The notes: generated by a model from the sequence alone, not told the origin. 64,000 nucleotides of DNA from Streptomyces hyderabadensis (GCF_020404845.1 NZ_JAIOJZ010000044.1:1-64000), one strand, 5' to 3'. Shown: positions 25,503 through 34,636, counted from the first letter of the stretch. Numbers and translations: made by a program.

Positions 25503-26140
25503 AGAAACAAGTTGGTGGCCGCGCGAGGGTCGGGATCACGTTCGGCCAGGTGGTCGGCACGGCGTTCGAGGTGCTCGACAGGGGTGGCATCGACAAGCTC
25601 TCCACCAGGGCGATCGCCGGCGAACTCGGCGTCAGCATGAACACCGTCATGTGGCACATCCGCACCAAGGACCGACTCCTGGACGCCATGGCCGAAGCCG
25701 TCCTCGGCGAGGTCGACCTGGACGGCCTGCCCGAGCCGTGGGATGAGCAGGCGGCCGAACTCCTCGCCCGCCTGCGCCGGGTCATGCTCGGGCACCGGGA
25801 CGGCGGCCGGCTGGTCGCGGGCACGTTCCCGGCCGAACCGCGCACCCTCGCCTACACGGACCGGCTGATCGGCGCCCTTCTGCGGGGCTGCCCCACGGCC
25901 AGGACGGCCGCCTGGACGGCGTGGAACCTCTTCTACTTCACCATCGGTCTCGTCCAGGAGGAGCAGGCCGAGCCCGCGGACGCCCGTGACCGACTGCGCG
26001 CCCATGCGGACCCCCGGCGCTTCCCGGGCCTCGGCGCCGCCCTCGTGGACTTCACGTCCGTCGACTACGACGAGCGCTTCCGGTACGGGATCGGGCAGAT
26101 GCTGCACTCCTGCGCGACCGTCGCGGCTCCCGAGGGCTGA
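25496..26140 (+). CDS. TetR-type repressor of the adjacent MFS pump
   Basis: 214 residues. HTH in residues about 15-60 (GQVVGTAFEVLDRGGIDKLS, RAIAGELGVSMNTVMWHIRT) and a tetracycline-repressor-type C-terminal domain (DGGRLVAGTFPAEPRTLAYT, YTDRLIGALLRGC). The start was set at GTG 25496 because it gives the typical short N-terminus (KKQVGGRARVGIT); frames open upstream run through promoter DNA. Its likely operator overlaps the start. The class resembles TetR proper, but the substrate of the pump is unknown. Confidence 0.88.
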   Translation: MNKKQVGGRARVGITFGQVVGTAFEVLDRGGIDKLSTRAIAGELGVSMNTVMWHIRTKDRLLDAMAEAVLGEVDLDGLPEPWDEQAAELLARLRRVMLGHRDGGRLVAGTFPAEPRTLAYTDRLIGALLRGCPTARTAAWTAWNLFYFTIGLVQEEQAEPADARDRLRAHADPRRFPGLGAALVDFTSVDYDERFRYGIGQMLHSCATVAAPEG

Positions 26141-26273
26141 AGCCGCGCGGCGCCGCGACCGGCCCACCGTGGTGCGGGCGTTGATGCTTCCGACGGCGGA
26201 TGCGTGACCGTTGAGCGCCAGGTACGCGGCTTGCTGAGCGCCCGGGAAAAATGTCTGCGAGATTGCTGGGCAC

Positions 26274-26285
26274 ATTGTCAACAAT
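26274..26285. promoter_or_regulatory. Putative GntR-type half-palindrome upstream of the tannase-like gene
   Basis: ATTGT-CA-ACAAT, followed by CTTGTAG, 70 bp before the esterase start. The ATTGTcaACAAT symmetry resembles FadR/GntR-family sites seen in this genus. No gntR gene is nearby, so the binding protein is not identified. Confidence 0.35.
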
Positions 26286-26355
26286 CTTGTAGCGTGCCTC
26301 ACGCCCAGGTCCCGGGACCCGGGCGAAGCACTCGGTGCTCGATGAGGGGAGACCC

Positions 26356-28155
26356 ATGCAGAGGCTCGCTGCGTCCGACGGACCTGACGCCTTCACTCAC
26401 CCGGCAGGCAGGGGCGCGGGGCGGCCCTCGGCCCGCGGCCGCCTCCTGACAAGCGTGGCGCTCGCCGGTTCCCTGGTGCTCGCGACGCCGGCGGTGCCGG
26501 CCTTCGGCGCGCCGGCCTCGCCCTCCGCCGGCCGCGGCCACCCGGTCGACCCGGAGGACACCGCGCTGCGCTTCGACCCCGCCGCCTACACGACGATCAC
26601 CGTCACGGTGGACGGCAGCCCGGTGCACGTGCGCTGGTACAAGGAGATCTGCTACGTCGCGAACCCGGTCGCGGCGGCGGCCCAGCAGCCCGGCGGGCCC
26701 GGCGGCGGCACCACCACGATCCCCGACCCCGCCTGCGGCTACCAGAGCATGAACGTCTTCGTCCCCGAGAGCGCCTTCGGCGACCGGCGCACGCCCGTCT
26801 ACTTCGCGGTGAACAACGGCGGCTGGATGGCCAGTCACCTCAGGGCGAGCGTGACCGCCGGCGCCTCCTACGACAGCTCGACCAGCAACGTCGGCGCCGC
26901 CCTGAAGGCCGGCTACGTCTTCGTCGACGTCGCCAACCGCAGCCGCGGGCTGGCCGGCGCCGACGGATCGTCCCCCGGCAAGGCCCCCGCGGCCGTGGTC
27001 GACGCGAAGGCAGCCGTGCGCTACCTGCGCCTCAACGACGCCGCGATGCCCGGCAGCGCCGAGCGGATCGTCGTCAACGGCACCAGCGGCGGCGGGGCGC
27101 TGGCCTCGATCCTGGGCGCGTCCGGCAACAGCGCCGAGTACGACCCCTACCTCGCCGCGATCGGCGCCGCCGGCATCGACGCCAAGGGCCGCAGCACCCT
27201 GCGCGACGACGTCTTCGCCGTCAACGCGTACTGCCCCATCACCGACCTCGGCAACGCGGACATCGCCTACGAGTGGCTCTACAACGTCCTCGGCACGCGC
27301 GACGCCACCGGCTCCAACCCCTCGCCCGCCGACGCCGCGGCGATCGCGGAGCGCTTCGCGGGATACGAGAGGAGCCTCGGGCTGCGCAACCCCGACGGCA
27401 CCCGGCTCACCGCCGCCACCATGCTCGACACCATCGAGCAGGAGGTCGTCCGCTCCGCCGAGACCTACCTGAAGGCCGACCCCGCGCACACGATCCCCCC
27501 GCTGGGCGGCGCCTTCGAGATCACCTCCGGCGGCCCCGGGGGTCCGCCGGTCACGAAGTCGTACGTCAACGACTGGATCGACGTCGACCCCGCCACCGGC
27601 GAGGTGCGCTCCGTCGACATGGCGAAGTACCTCGCCTTCGTCGCCACCCAGGCCACCCTCAAGACCACCCCCGCCTTCGACGCCGTGGGTGTCGACGGGA
27701 ACACCACCAGCCGTACCGAGACCGACCTCTTCGGCCCGCCGTCCCAGAAGTACTCCAACTACACCGAGTACAGCTGGAACCACAACGACGTCGCGGGCGA
27801 CGGCAGCGGCCTCGACGACACCGGGCTGACCTGGAAGCAGTACACCGCGAAGCGGAGCACCGTCGTCGACGACCAGGTCCACCTGATCAACCCGATGGAC
27901 TTCGTCGGCACCGCCGCCGACACCGCGCCGAACTGGTACGTCCGCCACGGCACCCGCGACCGGGACACCGCGTTCAACGTCTCGGTCAACCTCGACCGGG
28001 CGCTCGCCGCCGACAAGCAGGTCGAGGACCTGAACTACCAGCTCGCCTGGAACCAGCCGCACGCCGGCAACTACGACGTGCCCGAGGCCATGGCCTGGAT
28101 CGCCGAGGTCGTCCGCAAGGCCGGCGACCCGCTTGCCCCCGGGCACCGGGGGTAG
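26356..28155 (+). CDS. Secreted tannase-like (subtype B) alpha/beta hydrolase
   Basis: 599 residues. The ATG at 26356 has GAGGGGA just upstream. The N-terminus has a charged stretch, then a hydrophobic signal (LLTSVALAGSLVLATPAVPA) cut near residue 51. The nucleophile elbow is VNGTSGGGALASILGASG (Ser in GTSGGG), as in bacterial tannases. The Asp/His of the triad are probably in WYVRHGTRDRDTAF and WNQPHAGNYDVPEAM. These esterases cleave gallate esters or related hydroxycinnamate esters of plant tannins outside the cell. It is a single gene, ending at a strong hairpin. Secretion fits a plant-litter lifestyle along with the rhamnosidases. Confidence 0.85.
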   Translation: MQRLAASDGPDAFTHPAGRGAGRPSARGRLLTSVALAGSLVLATPAVPAFGAPASPSAGRGHPVDPEDTALRFDPAAYTTITVTVDGSPVHVRWYKEICYVANPVAAAAQQPGGPGGGTTTIPDPACGYQSMNVFVPESAFGDRRTPVYFAVNNGGWMASHLRASVTAGASYDSSTSNVGAALKAGYVFVDVANRSRGLAGADGSSPGKAPAAVVDAKAAVRYLRLNDAAMPGSAERIVVNGTSGGGALASILGASGNSAEYDPYLAAIGAAGIDAKGRSTLRDDVFAVNAYCPITDLGNADIAYEWLYNVLGTRDATGSNPSPADAAAIAERFAGYERSLGLRNPDGTRLTAATMLDTIEQEVVRSAETYLKADPAHTIPPLGGAFEITSGGPGGPPVTKSYVNDWIDVDPATGEVRSVDMAKYLAFVATQATLKTTPAFDAVGVDGNTTSRTETDLFGPPSQKYSNYTEYSWNHNDVAGDGSGLDDTGLTWKQYTAKRSTVVDDQVHLINPMDFVGTAADTAPNWYVRHGTRDRDTAFNVSVNLDRALAADKQVEDLNYQLAWNQPHAGNYDVPEAMAWIAEVVRKAGDPLAPGHRG

Positions 28156-28242
28156 GACGGCACCCGGGACCGCGCAGCAGGACGGCACGCCCGGGGAGCG
28201 GCTGGACGGACCGGTCGCCGCGGCCAGGTGACCGGGCTTGCC

Positions 28243-28272
28243 GGTGTGGTGGGCGGCGATGCCCACCACACC
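28243..28272. terminator. Strong terminator hairpin after the tannase-like gene
   Basis: GGTGTGGTGGGC at 28243-28254 and GCCCACCACACC at 28261-28272 form a perfect 12-bp stem with a 6-nt loop, 88 bp after the tannase stop and 48 bp before the next gene. No T-tract follows. Confidence 0.6.
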
Positions 28273-28307
28273 ATGCGTTCGCCCGAGGACCACGGCGGCG
28301 CTCCGGA

Positions 28308-28323
28308 TAGACTCGCCGGCATG
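28308..28323 (+). promoter_or_regulatory. -10 box for a leaderless AraC message
   Basis: TAGACT at 28308-28313 is followed by exactly seven bases and the ATG at 28321. That places transcription start on the A of the start codon; no ribosome site is present, so the message is probably leaderless. Confidence 0.5.
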
Positions 28324-29247
28324 GTCGGATCGTCCCGTGGTGAGGCGAGCCCCGGGATGTGGCGGCGGGAGACCGGCACCGTGGTGCGCCGGAGCGTGGC
28401 GCCGCCGGAACAGGCGGCGGCCCCGTTCGTCATCACCGCCGGGTTCAGGATTCCCCGCGTCCCGACCGAGTGGACGCCGCACGCGCACCCCTTGCACGAA
28501 CTCGTCTGGGTACGTGGTGGGACCCTGACCTCACGCGTGGCGAACCAGGTCTTCACCGTGTCCAAGGGGCACGGGCTGTGGATGCCCGCCGGAGTGGTGC
28601 ACGGGGGCCGGGCGACGGCGGGGGCCCTCTTCCACGACGCCTTCTTCGCCCCCGACCGCACGCCGTTCGCGTTCGGGGAGCCGAAGGCCATCGCGATGAC
28701 ACCGCTGCTCGAATCCCTGTTGACCCATCTGTCCCGTACGGATCTCGACGCGGCGGCCCGCGCCCGGGCCGAGGCGGTCGTGTTCGACGTACTGCGTCCC
28801 GCCGAGCGCCAGTTCGCGCTGCAGCTGCCCAACGACGCCCGGATCGACGCGATCGCCGAAGCCCTGCTGGACGACCCCGCCGACTCCCGGTCGCTGGAGG
28901 AGTGGGCCCTGCGACTGGGCGTCAGCGACCGCACGATCACCCGGGCGTTCCGGCAGGCCACGGGTCTCTCCTTCGCGCAGTGGCGACAGATGCTCCGGGT
29001 GCATCGGGCGCTGACGCTCCTCTCCGAGGGCTTCGACGTGGCGACGGCCTCCGAGACGCTCGGCTACGCACAGCCCAGCTCCTTCATCGCCGCCTTCCGA
29101 CGGTCATGGGCACGACGCCCGGCGCCTTCTTCGACGTGGCCCAGGAGGGCCGGGGCGGTGTCCGGAATCCCGTATCGGGTGTCGGGAACTCCTGATTGTG
29201 GACACGACGAGCGGAATATAGCCTGCTCGGAGTTAGGTAACCCTTAG
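28321..29247 (+). CDS. AraC family regulator with probable C-terminal frameshift
   Basis: An N-terminal cupin (TEWTPHAHPLHELVWVRGGT, KGHGLWMPAGVVHGG) and a C-terminal double HTH (LEEWALRLGVSDRTITRAFR, QATGLSFAQWRQMLRVHRAL, TASETLGYAQPSSFIAAFRR). After AAFRR at 29103 the frame leaves homology. One frame over the expected ending VMGTTPGAFFDVAQE continues to a stop at 29195. Adding one G in the GG at 29102-29103 restores the family C-terminus. As read, the ORF runs on to 29247 into the promoter of the iron transporter. Either the assembly lacks a base or the gene is damaged in its last helix. The ATG at 28321 fits a leaderless start. Confidence 0.75.
   Translation: MVGSSRGEASPGMWRRETGTVVRRSVAPPEQAAAPFVITAGFRIPRVPTEWTPHAHPLHELVWVRGGTLTSRVANQVFTVSKGHGLWMPAGVVHGGRATAGALFHDAFFAPDRTPFAFGEPKAIAMTPLLESLLTHLSRTDLDAAARARAEAVVFDVLRPAERQFALQLPNDARIDAIAEALLDDPADSRSLEEWALRLGVSDRTITRAFRQATGLSFAQWRQMLRVHRALTLLSEGFDVATASETLGYAQPSSFIAAFRRSWARRPAPSSTWPRRAGAVSGIPYRVSGTPDCGHDERNIACSELGNP
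29233..29247. promoter_or_regulatory. Candidate iron-regulator (DmdR/IdeR-like) box
   Basis: TTAGGTAACCCTTAG lies 114 bp upstream of the ATPase gene of an iron importer. The known DmdR1 box in Streptomyces is a 19-bp palindrome beginning TTAGGTTAG; this matches the first half (TTAGGT) and has an approximate second half. It is a weak match, supported mainly by position. Confidence 0.35.
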
Positions 29248-29360
29248 TTGTTCCCCTCCGTGCACGGTGCTGCCCATGCACGGGGGAGTGCGCTGCCCGC
29301 CCGATGACGGCGGACGGAGGGTGCCGCACTCGTCGCCCCTGCGAACACCCGGACTCAACG

Positions 29361-30224
29361 ATGCTCACACGCCCTCAGCCGCAAGCGGGACGCCCGGCCG
29401 CCGACCCCGCCGCACCGCCCGCCGCCCTCAACGGGTACGACCTGGTGCTGCGGTACGACGGGAAACCGGTCGTCCACGGCGTCTCGATCGAGCTCACGGC
29501 CGGACACGTGACCGCCCTGGTGGGGCCGAACGGCAGCGGGAAGTCCACGCTCCTGCGCGCCCTGTCCCGACTGCACCGGGTGGACGGCGGCCGGGTGACG
29601 CTCGGCGCTCGCGACGGCCGGCCCGAACGCGACGCGGCTCTGCTCAGCGCCCGCCGGTTCGCCCGCGAGGTCACCCTGTTCTCCCAGTCGCGGCCTGCGC
29701 CCCAAGGGCTGACGGTCGCGGAGGTCGTGGCGTTCGGCCGCCACCCCTACCGCCGGGGCTTCGCGGGACCGACCGCGCAGGACCGCGCCGCCGTGGACCA
29801 CGCCATGGGCATCACCGGCGTACGGGACATGGCCGGCCGTCTCGTCGGGGAACTCTCCGGCGGCGAACTGCAGCGCGTCTGGCTCGCCGCCTGCCTGGCC
29901 CAGGACACCGGCGTCGTACTGCTCGACGAACCGACCAACCACCTGGACCTGCGCTACCAGATCGAAACGCTCGACCTGGTGCGCGACCTCGCCGAGGAGC
30001 ACGGCATCGCGGTCGGCCTCGTGCTGCACGACCTCGACCAGGCCTCCCGGGTCGCGGACACGCTGGTACTGATGCGCTCCGGCCGCGTGCACGCGACGGG
30101 TGCGCCCGCCGACGTCCTCACCGCCGAGAACATCCGCGAGGTGTACGACATCCGGGTCGAGGTCGGCGCGGACCCCCGTACCGGCCGTCTCCGTATCGAC
30201 CCCATCGGCCGGCATCCCGCCTGA
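29361..30224 (+). CDS. Ferric-siderophore ABC transporter ATP-binding protein
   Basis: 287 residues. Walker A GPNGSGKST, Q-loop FSQSRPAPQGLTV, signature LSGGELQR, Walker B VVLLDEPTNHLD and the switch His in LVLHDLDQAS are all intact. The DEPTNHLDLRYQIETLDLVR form and HDLDQASRVAD are typical of FecE/FepC ATPases. It powers the permease at 31352 with the lipoprotein at 30288. The start is uncertain: ATG 29361 gives the usual length, while an in-frame ATG at 29304 has a better-placed purine run. First gene of the importer operon. Confidence 0.92.
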   Translation: MLTRPQPQAGRPAADPAAPPAALNGYDLVLRYDGKPVVHGVSIELTAGHVTALVGPNGSGKSTLLRALSRLHRVDGGRVTLGARDGRPERDAALLSARRFAREVTLFSQSRPAPQGLTVAEVVAFGRHPYRRGFAGPTAQDRAAVDHAMGITGVRDMAGRLVGELSGGELQRVWLAACLAQDTGVVLLDEPTNHLDLRYQIETLDLVRDLAEEHGIAVGLVLHDLDQASRVADTLVLMRSGRVHATGAPADVLTAENIREVYDIRVEVGADPRTGRLRIDPIGRHPA

Positions 30225-30287
30225 AGGCGATCCGCCCCGGCGCACCCCCGCATCCGCCCCGTCACACCACAAGAAAGAGGAAGCTTC

Positions 30288-31355
30288 ATGAACCGTGTCC
30301 GTCGTCTGGCGGCGTCAGCCTCCACGGGGCTCGTCCTCCTCGCCGCAACGGCCTGCGGCACGACCGACGTCGACAAGGCCGAGGCCGGCAGCAGTGCCGA
30401 TGCGTCGTCGCCCGCGTCGAAGGACTGCGCCTCGGACACCACGGCCACCTCGACCGGTCCGGTCTCCTTCAAGGACGGCGTGGGCCGGCAGGTGAAGCTC
30501 GACAAGCCCGCCCAGCGGATCGCGGTCCTGGAATGGCAGCAGGTCGAGGACGCGCTCACCCTGTGCGTCACGCCTACCGCGGTCTCCGACGCGAAGGGGT
30601 ACAGCACCTGGGTCAGCGCCGAGAAGCTGCCCAGCGGGGTGACCGACATCGGCACCCGTGAGGAGCCCGACCTCGACACCCTGTACGCGGCCAAGCCGGA
30701 CCTCGTCGTCGTGGAGGCGTTCGACGCCGACGACGAGACCGTCGCGAAGCTGGAGAAGCGGGGCGTTCCCGTGATGGCCACGCGGGGCGCGGACCCGGAC
30801 GACCCGATCGGGAACATGCGGGAGGTGTTCAGCATGATCGGCAAGGCGACGGGCCGCACCGAGCGGGCCGACCAGGTGCTCAAGGAGTTCGACGAGCACC
30901 TCGCGAGCGCGAAGCAGCGGGTCGTCGACGCCGATCTCCCCACGAAGGACTTCCTGTTCTTCGACGGGTGGCTGCAGGGCGGCAACCTCACCGTCCGCCC
31001 CTACAGCGACGGCGCCCTGTTCACCGAGATAGGCAAGGAACTCGGCATGAACCCCGCGTGGACCGACGCCGTCAACAAGGACCACGGGGACGGGGGCGTC
31101 GACCCCTCCTACGGTCTCGCCCAGACCGACGTCGAAGGACTCACCGCGGTGGGCGACGCCAACCTCTTCTACGCCAACGATGAGGGGGCCGGCGGCTACG
31201 TCGAGGCGTTGCAGAAGAACCCGATCTGGAAGACCCTGCCCGCGGTGCGGGAGGGCCGTGCGCACTCGTTCCCGGCACGGGTGTGGGGCGCGGGCGGACC
31301 GCGCTCCTGCGAGCAGGCGATCGACGCGTACGTCGACGTGCTCGACAAGAAGTGA
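30288..31355 (+). CDS. Siderophore-binding lipoprotein of an ABC importer
   Basis: 355 residues. A lipobox (LVLLAATAC, Cys about residue 23) anchors it outside the membrane. The mature part is the FecB/FepB class III binding fold (RQVKLDKPAQRIAVLEWQQV, LDTLYAAKPDLVVVEAFDAD, ADQVLKEFDEHLASAK). A GAGG ribosome site precedes the ATG. The stop overlaps the GTG start of the permease. It captures an iron-loaded siderophore and hands it to the permease. No siderophore biosynthesis genes are present, so it may take up a siderophore made elsewhere or by other organisms. Confidence 0.92.
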   Translation: MNRVRRLAASASTGLVLLAATACGTTDVDKAEAGSSADASSPASKDCASDTTATSTGPVSFKDGVGRQVKLDKPAQRIAVLEWQQVEDALTLCVTPTAVSDAKGYSTWVSAEKLPSGVTDIGTREEPDLDTLYAAKPDLVVVEAFDADDETVAKLEKRGVPVMATRGADPDDPIGNMREVFSMIGKATGRTERADQVLKEFDEHLASAKQRVVDADLPTKDFLFFDGWLQGGNLTVRPYSDGALFTEIGKELGMNPAWTDAVNKDHGDGGVDPSYGLAQTDVEGLTAVGDANLFYANDEGAGGYVEALQKNPIWKTLPAVREGRAHSFPARVWGAGGPRSCEQAIDAYVDVLDKK

Positions 31356-33472
31356 GCACGTCCCGAGAGCTGAACACGTCCCGGACACCGGCACCCGGCA
31401 CGAGCGCACCGCCGCACGTCGAGTGCGGCGGCGGGCCCGGTGGCACCGCCGTCCTCGCCGGCCTCCTCGCCGCCATCGCGATCGTCGGCATGTGGCATCT
31501 GACGCAGGGGACTTCGGAAGTCGGCGTCGACGACCTGGCGCGCTACCTCGCCGGGGAACGGGAGCACGGCGACGGGGCCCCGGTCGGTGAGATCCTCATC
31601 GGGTCGCGGCTGCCGCGGCTGCTCGCCGGGGTGGCGGTCGGGTTCGCCCTCGGCGCGGCCGGTGCGCTGCTCCAGTCCGTCACGCGCAACGCACTCGCCT
31701 CGCCCGACACCCTCGCTGTCACGGCCGGGGCCTACTTCACCCTGACCCTCGTCGCGGCCTTCGGACTCGCCGTGCCCCTGTGGGCCTCGGGCGCCGTCGC
31801 CTTCGCCGGCGGCCTGGTCGCCGCGGCGCTCGTACTGCTGCTGGCGGGCCGGGCCGCGGGCACCACGGGCACCCGGCTGATCCTGGCCGGATCGGCGACG
31901 GCGATGGCCCTGGACGCGGCGACCGGGGCGCTCCTCATCCTGTTCGACCAGAACACGACCGGCCTCTTCGCCTGGGGGAGCGGCTCGCTCGCGCAGTTGA
32001 ACATCGACGCCTCGGTCCGCGCCTGGCCCGTCCTCGCCGTGGTGCTGTGCCTCGCCCTGGCCCTGTCCCGGCGGCTGGACGTGATGCACCTCGGGGACGA
32101 CACCGCGGCCGGTCTCGGCGTACCGATCCGGACCACCCGCGTCACCGCGGTGTTGTGCGCGGTACTGCTGACCAGCGCGGCGGTGACGCTGGCCGGTCCG
32201 ATCTCGTTCGTCGGCCTGGGCGCCCCGGTCCTGGTCCGCCTGCTCGCGGGGCGGGTCCGGGCGTTGCGCCGGCACCTCTGCTCGGTCCCGGCGGCCGGGC
32301 TGCTCGGCGCGCTGCTCATCCTGCTCGCGGACACGGTCCTGCGCGCGGTGCAGGGCGCGGACGGGGCCGCCTCCATTCCGACCGGTGTGCCGACCGCCCT
32401 GCTCGGCTCCGTGGTGATCGTGGTCCTCGCGCTGCGTCTGCGTGACACGGGTCAGGCCCGGCGGCCACCGCACGCGCGGGTCGCCGTACGGTCGCGCGGT
32501 GCGTTCCTCCTCGTGGTGCTCGGCGCGGCGGCCCTCCTCGCCGTGGCCGCTGTCACGGCCGTGCTGGCGGGCAGCCTCTGGCTGCGAACGGGCGACGTCG
32601 TGCTGTGGGTACAGGGCACGGCGCCCGACCTGATCGGCCAGGCGCTCGACGACCGGGTCCCGCGGGTGACCGCGGCGGTGCTCGCCGGTGCGGCGCTCGG
32701 CCTGGCGGGATGCGTGGTGCAGGGCGCGGTGCGCAACCCGCTCGCGGAGCCCGGCGTCCTCGGCATCACGGCGGGCGCCGGCCTCGGTGCGGCGGGGGTG
32801 GTCACGGCGGGCATGCCGGGCGGACGCCCGGTCCTGGTCGCGGTGGCCGTCGCGGCGGGGCTCGCCACGTTCGCGGTGATCACTCTGCTGTCCTGGCGCG
32901 GCGGCTTCCTGCCGGACCGATTCGTCCTGATCGGCATCGGCTGCGGATACGGACTCAGCTCCGTCACCACCTTCCTCCTGCTGCGCGCCGACCCGTACAA
33001 CACGCCCCGCATCTTCACCTGGCTGTCCGGCACGACCTACGGCCGCACCCTGCCCGACGTCGTACCGGTCGCGGTGGCCCTGGTACTCGCGCTGCCCGTG
33101 CTGCTCGCCCTGCGCGACCGGCTGGACCTGCTCGCCGTCGACGAGGACACCCCGCGCATCGTCGGCGTCAAGGTCGCCCGCACCCGGTTCCTCGCGCTCG
33201 GGATCGCCGCGGTGCTCGCGGCGCTCAGCGTGGTCGCCGTCGGTGTCGTCGGCTTCGTGGGACTCGTCGCCCCGCACCTTGCGCGGTCACTGGTGGGCGC
33301 CCGGCACGGCCGCGCCGTCCCGGTGGCGATGCTGCTCGGCGCGGTGCTGGTCTGCGTGGCCGACGCCCTGGGCCGCACCCTCGTCGCGCCCGCTCAGATT
33401 CCGGCCGGCCTCATGATCGCGCTGGTCGGCGCCCCCTACTTCGTCTGGGTGCTCCGGCGCTCCCGCGCATGA
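31352..33472 (+). CDS. Fused double FecCD-type iron-siderophore permease
   Basis: 706 residues made of two FecCD halves in one chain, like FhuB. The first half contains RLPRLLAGVAVGFALGAAGA and LLQSVTRNALASPDTLAVTA; the second contains RVPRVTAAVLAGAALGLAGC and VVQGAVRNPLAEPGVLGITA. Both halves keep the loop that contacts the ATPase (GPISFVGLGAPVLVRLL; VGFVGLVAPHLARSLVG). About 18-20 membrane helices. The GTG at 31352 overlaps the preceding stop (GTGA). A single fused permease replaces the usual two subunits and pairs with the single ATPase at 29361. Confidence 0.92.
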   Translation: MSTSRELNTSRTPAPGTSAPPHVECGGGPGGTAVLAGLLAAIAIVGMWHLTQGTSEVGVDDLARYLAGEREHGDGAPVGEILIGSRLPRLLAGVAVGFALGAAGALLQSVTRNALASPDTLAVTAGAYFTLTLVAAFGLAVPLWASGAVAFAGGLVAAALVLLLAGRAAGTTGTRLILAGSATAMALDAATGALLILFDQNTTGLFAWGSGSLAQLNIDASVRAWPVLAVVLCLALALSRRLDVMHLGDDTAAGLGVPIRTTRVTAVLCAVLLTSAAVTLAGPISFVGLGAPVLVRLLAGRVRALRRHLCSVPAAGLLGALLILLADTVLRAVQGADGAASIPTGVPTALLGSVVIVVLALRLRDTGQARRPPHARVAVRSRGAFLLVVLGAAALLAVAAVTAVLAGSLWLRTGDVVLWVQGTAPDLIGQALDDRVPRVTAAVLAGAALGLAGCVVQGAVRNPLAEPGVLGITAGAGLGAAGVVTAGMPGGRPVLVAVAVAAGLATFAVITLLSWRGGFLPDRFVLIGIGCGYGLSSVTTFLLLRADPYNTPRIFTWLSGTTYGRTLPDVVPVAVALVLALPVLLALRDRLDLLAVDEDTPRIVGVKVARTRFLALGIAAVLAALSVVAVGVVGFVGLVAPHLARSLVGARHGRAVPVAMLLGAVLVCVADALGRTLVAPAQIPAGLMIALVGAPYFVWVLRRSRA

Positions 33473-33541
33473 CGGCGGGCCGCCGCCCGTCCGCACCGAC
33501 CACCAGAGAAACGCTCGACCGCACCGCTGAGGAGTACCCGC

Positions 33542-34636
33542 ATGGCGCGCCAGGAGGAATCGCCCGCGCAGGGCATCGTCGTCCCGTTCACCCCCGATGC
33601 GGCACCGGCCCCGCTGAAGCGGCTCGTCGGCCGCGGGGTGCCGGAGCGCTGGCAGGCGGTCGACCGCTCCGCCCACGCCCCCCGGATCGTGGCCGTGCCG
33701 GGTGGCGACGCCGGGCACTGGACCGCTGCCGCGCTCGTGTCGGCACGCCCGCACACGGCCTATCTGAAGATCGTCGACGCCGTCGGCGACGTGCCCGCGG
33801 CCGTCGCGGCCGTGGTCGCCCACGCCCGCAGCCTGGGGCTGGCCCAGGTCAAGTGGGAGGGCTGGACGGCGAGTCCCGAAGCCGCCGCCGCCCTCGGCTT
33901 CGCCCCGCTCACCCCGCCGCTCACGCCGGTGGGGGAGGAGGCCGGGCCCGCCGCCGGGTACGTGCGCTGGTTGCACGGCGACCGGGTGGCCGAACCCCCG
34001 TACTACGGGCAGAGCACGCACTTCACCTGCGGTGCCGTCACCGCCCTGATGGCGGCGGCGCACGCCGGGACGCTGCCGCGGCAGGCGCTCGACCGCCAGG
34101 CCGAGCTGACGCTGTGGCGCGACGCCACCAACTTCCCCGCGTGCGAGCCCGTCGGACTGGGCGTCGCCGCGCGCCGTGCCTGGCCCTCGTCCCCCGTCAC
34201 GGTCCACCTCGACGTGGACCGGCCCGTCCTGCTCGACCACTACTCCGAGGACGAGCGGGAGTGGCGTGCCCTGCTCCAACGCGCGTCACGCACGCAGGCC
34301 GGACAGGTCGGTGTCCCGGTCGACCCGCGCCACCTCTCCATCACCGCGATCAGGAGCGCGATCGGCCGACGGGAGAACGTGCTGCTGCTGGTGTCGCTCG
34401 CCGGGATGCAGGGGTTCGACGTCCCGCACTGGGTGCTCTGCCACGGCACCGTGCCCGGCGCCGTCGTGATCGAGGACCCGTGGGCCAACGGGGCGACGGG
34501 TGACACCTGGGTCGACGCCCACCTGCTGCCCGTGCCCGACGCGTCGCTCGACACGATGGCCACGCTCTCGCCGGACCGCTTCCGAGGCGCCGTGACCATG
34601 GGCGGGCAGCCGGCCCGGGACGCCGTGCCCCACTGA
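33542..34636 (+). CDS. C39-like papain-fold protein with degenerate GNAT-like N-domain
   Basis: 364 residues, TGAGGAG upstream of the ATG. Residues about 40-125 look like an eroded GNAT fold (AYLKIVDAVGDVPAAVAAVV, ARSLGLAQVKWEGW, AAAALGFAPL). Residues about 150-320 are peptidase C39-like: QSTHFTCGAVTALMAAAHAG with Cys163, DVPHWVLCHGT with His296, and VVIEDPWANG with Asp312, a plausible Cys-His-Asp triad. The architecture matches the 'GNAT plus peptidase C39' (DUF3335) group, of unknown role. It follows the iron importer by 69 bp on the same strand, so it is probably co-transcribed. It has no signal peptide, so it would act in the cytoplasm, perhaps on a peptide siderophore after import; that is inference. 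Confidence 0.72.
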   Translation: MARQEESPAQGIVVPFTPDAAPAPLKRLVGRGVPERWQAVDRSAHAPRIVAVPGGDAGHWTAAALVSARPHTAYLKIVDAVGDVPAAVAAVVAHARSLGLAQVKWEGWTASPEAAAALGFAPLTPPLTPVGEEAGPAAGYVRWLHGDRVAEPPYYGQSTHFTCGAVTALMAAAHAGTLPRQALDRQAELTLWRDATNFPACEPVGLGVAARRAWPSSPVTVHLDVDRPVLLDHYSEDEREWRALLQRASRTQAGQVGVPVDPRHLSITAIRSAIGRRENVLLLVSLAGMQGFDVPHWVLCHGTVPGAVVIEDPWANGATGDTWVDAHLLPVPDASLDTMATLSPDRFRGAVTMGGQPARDAVPH

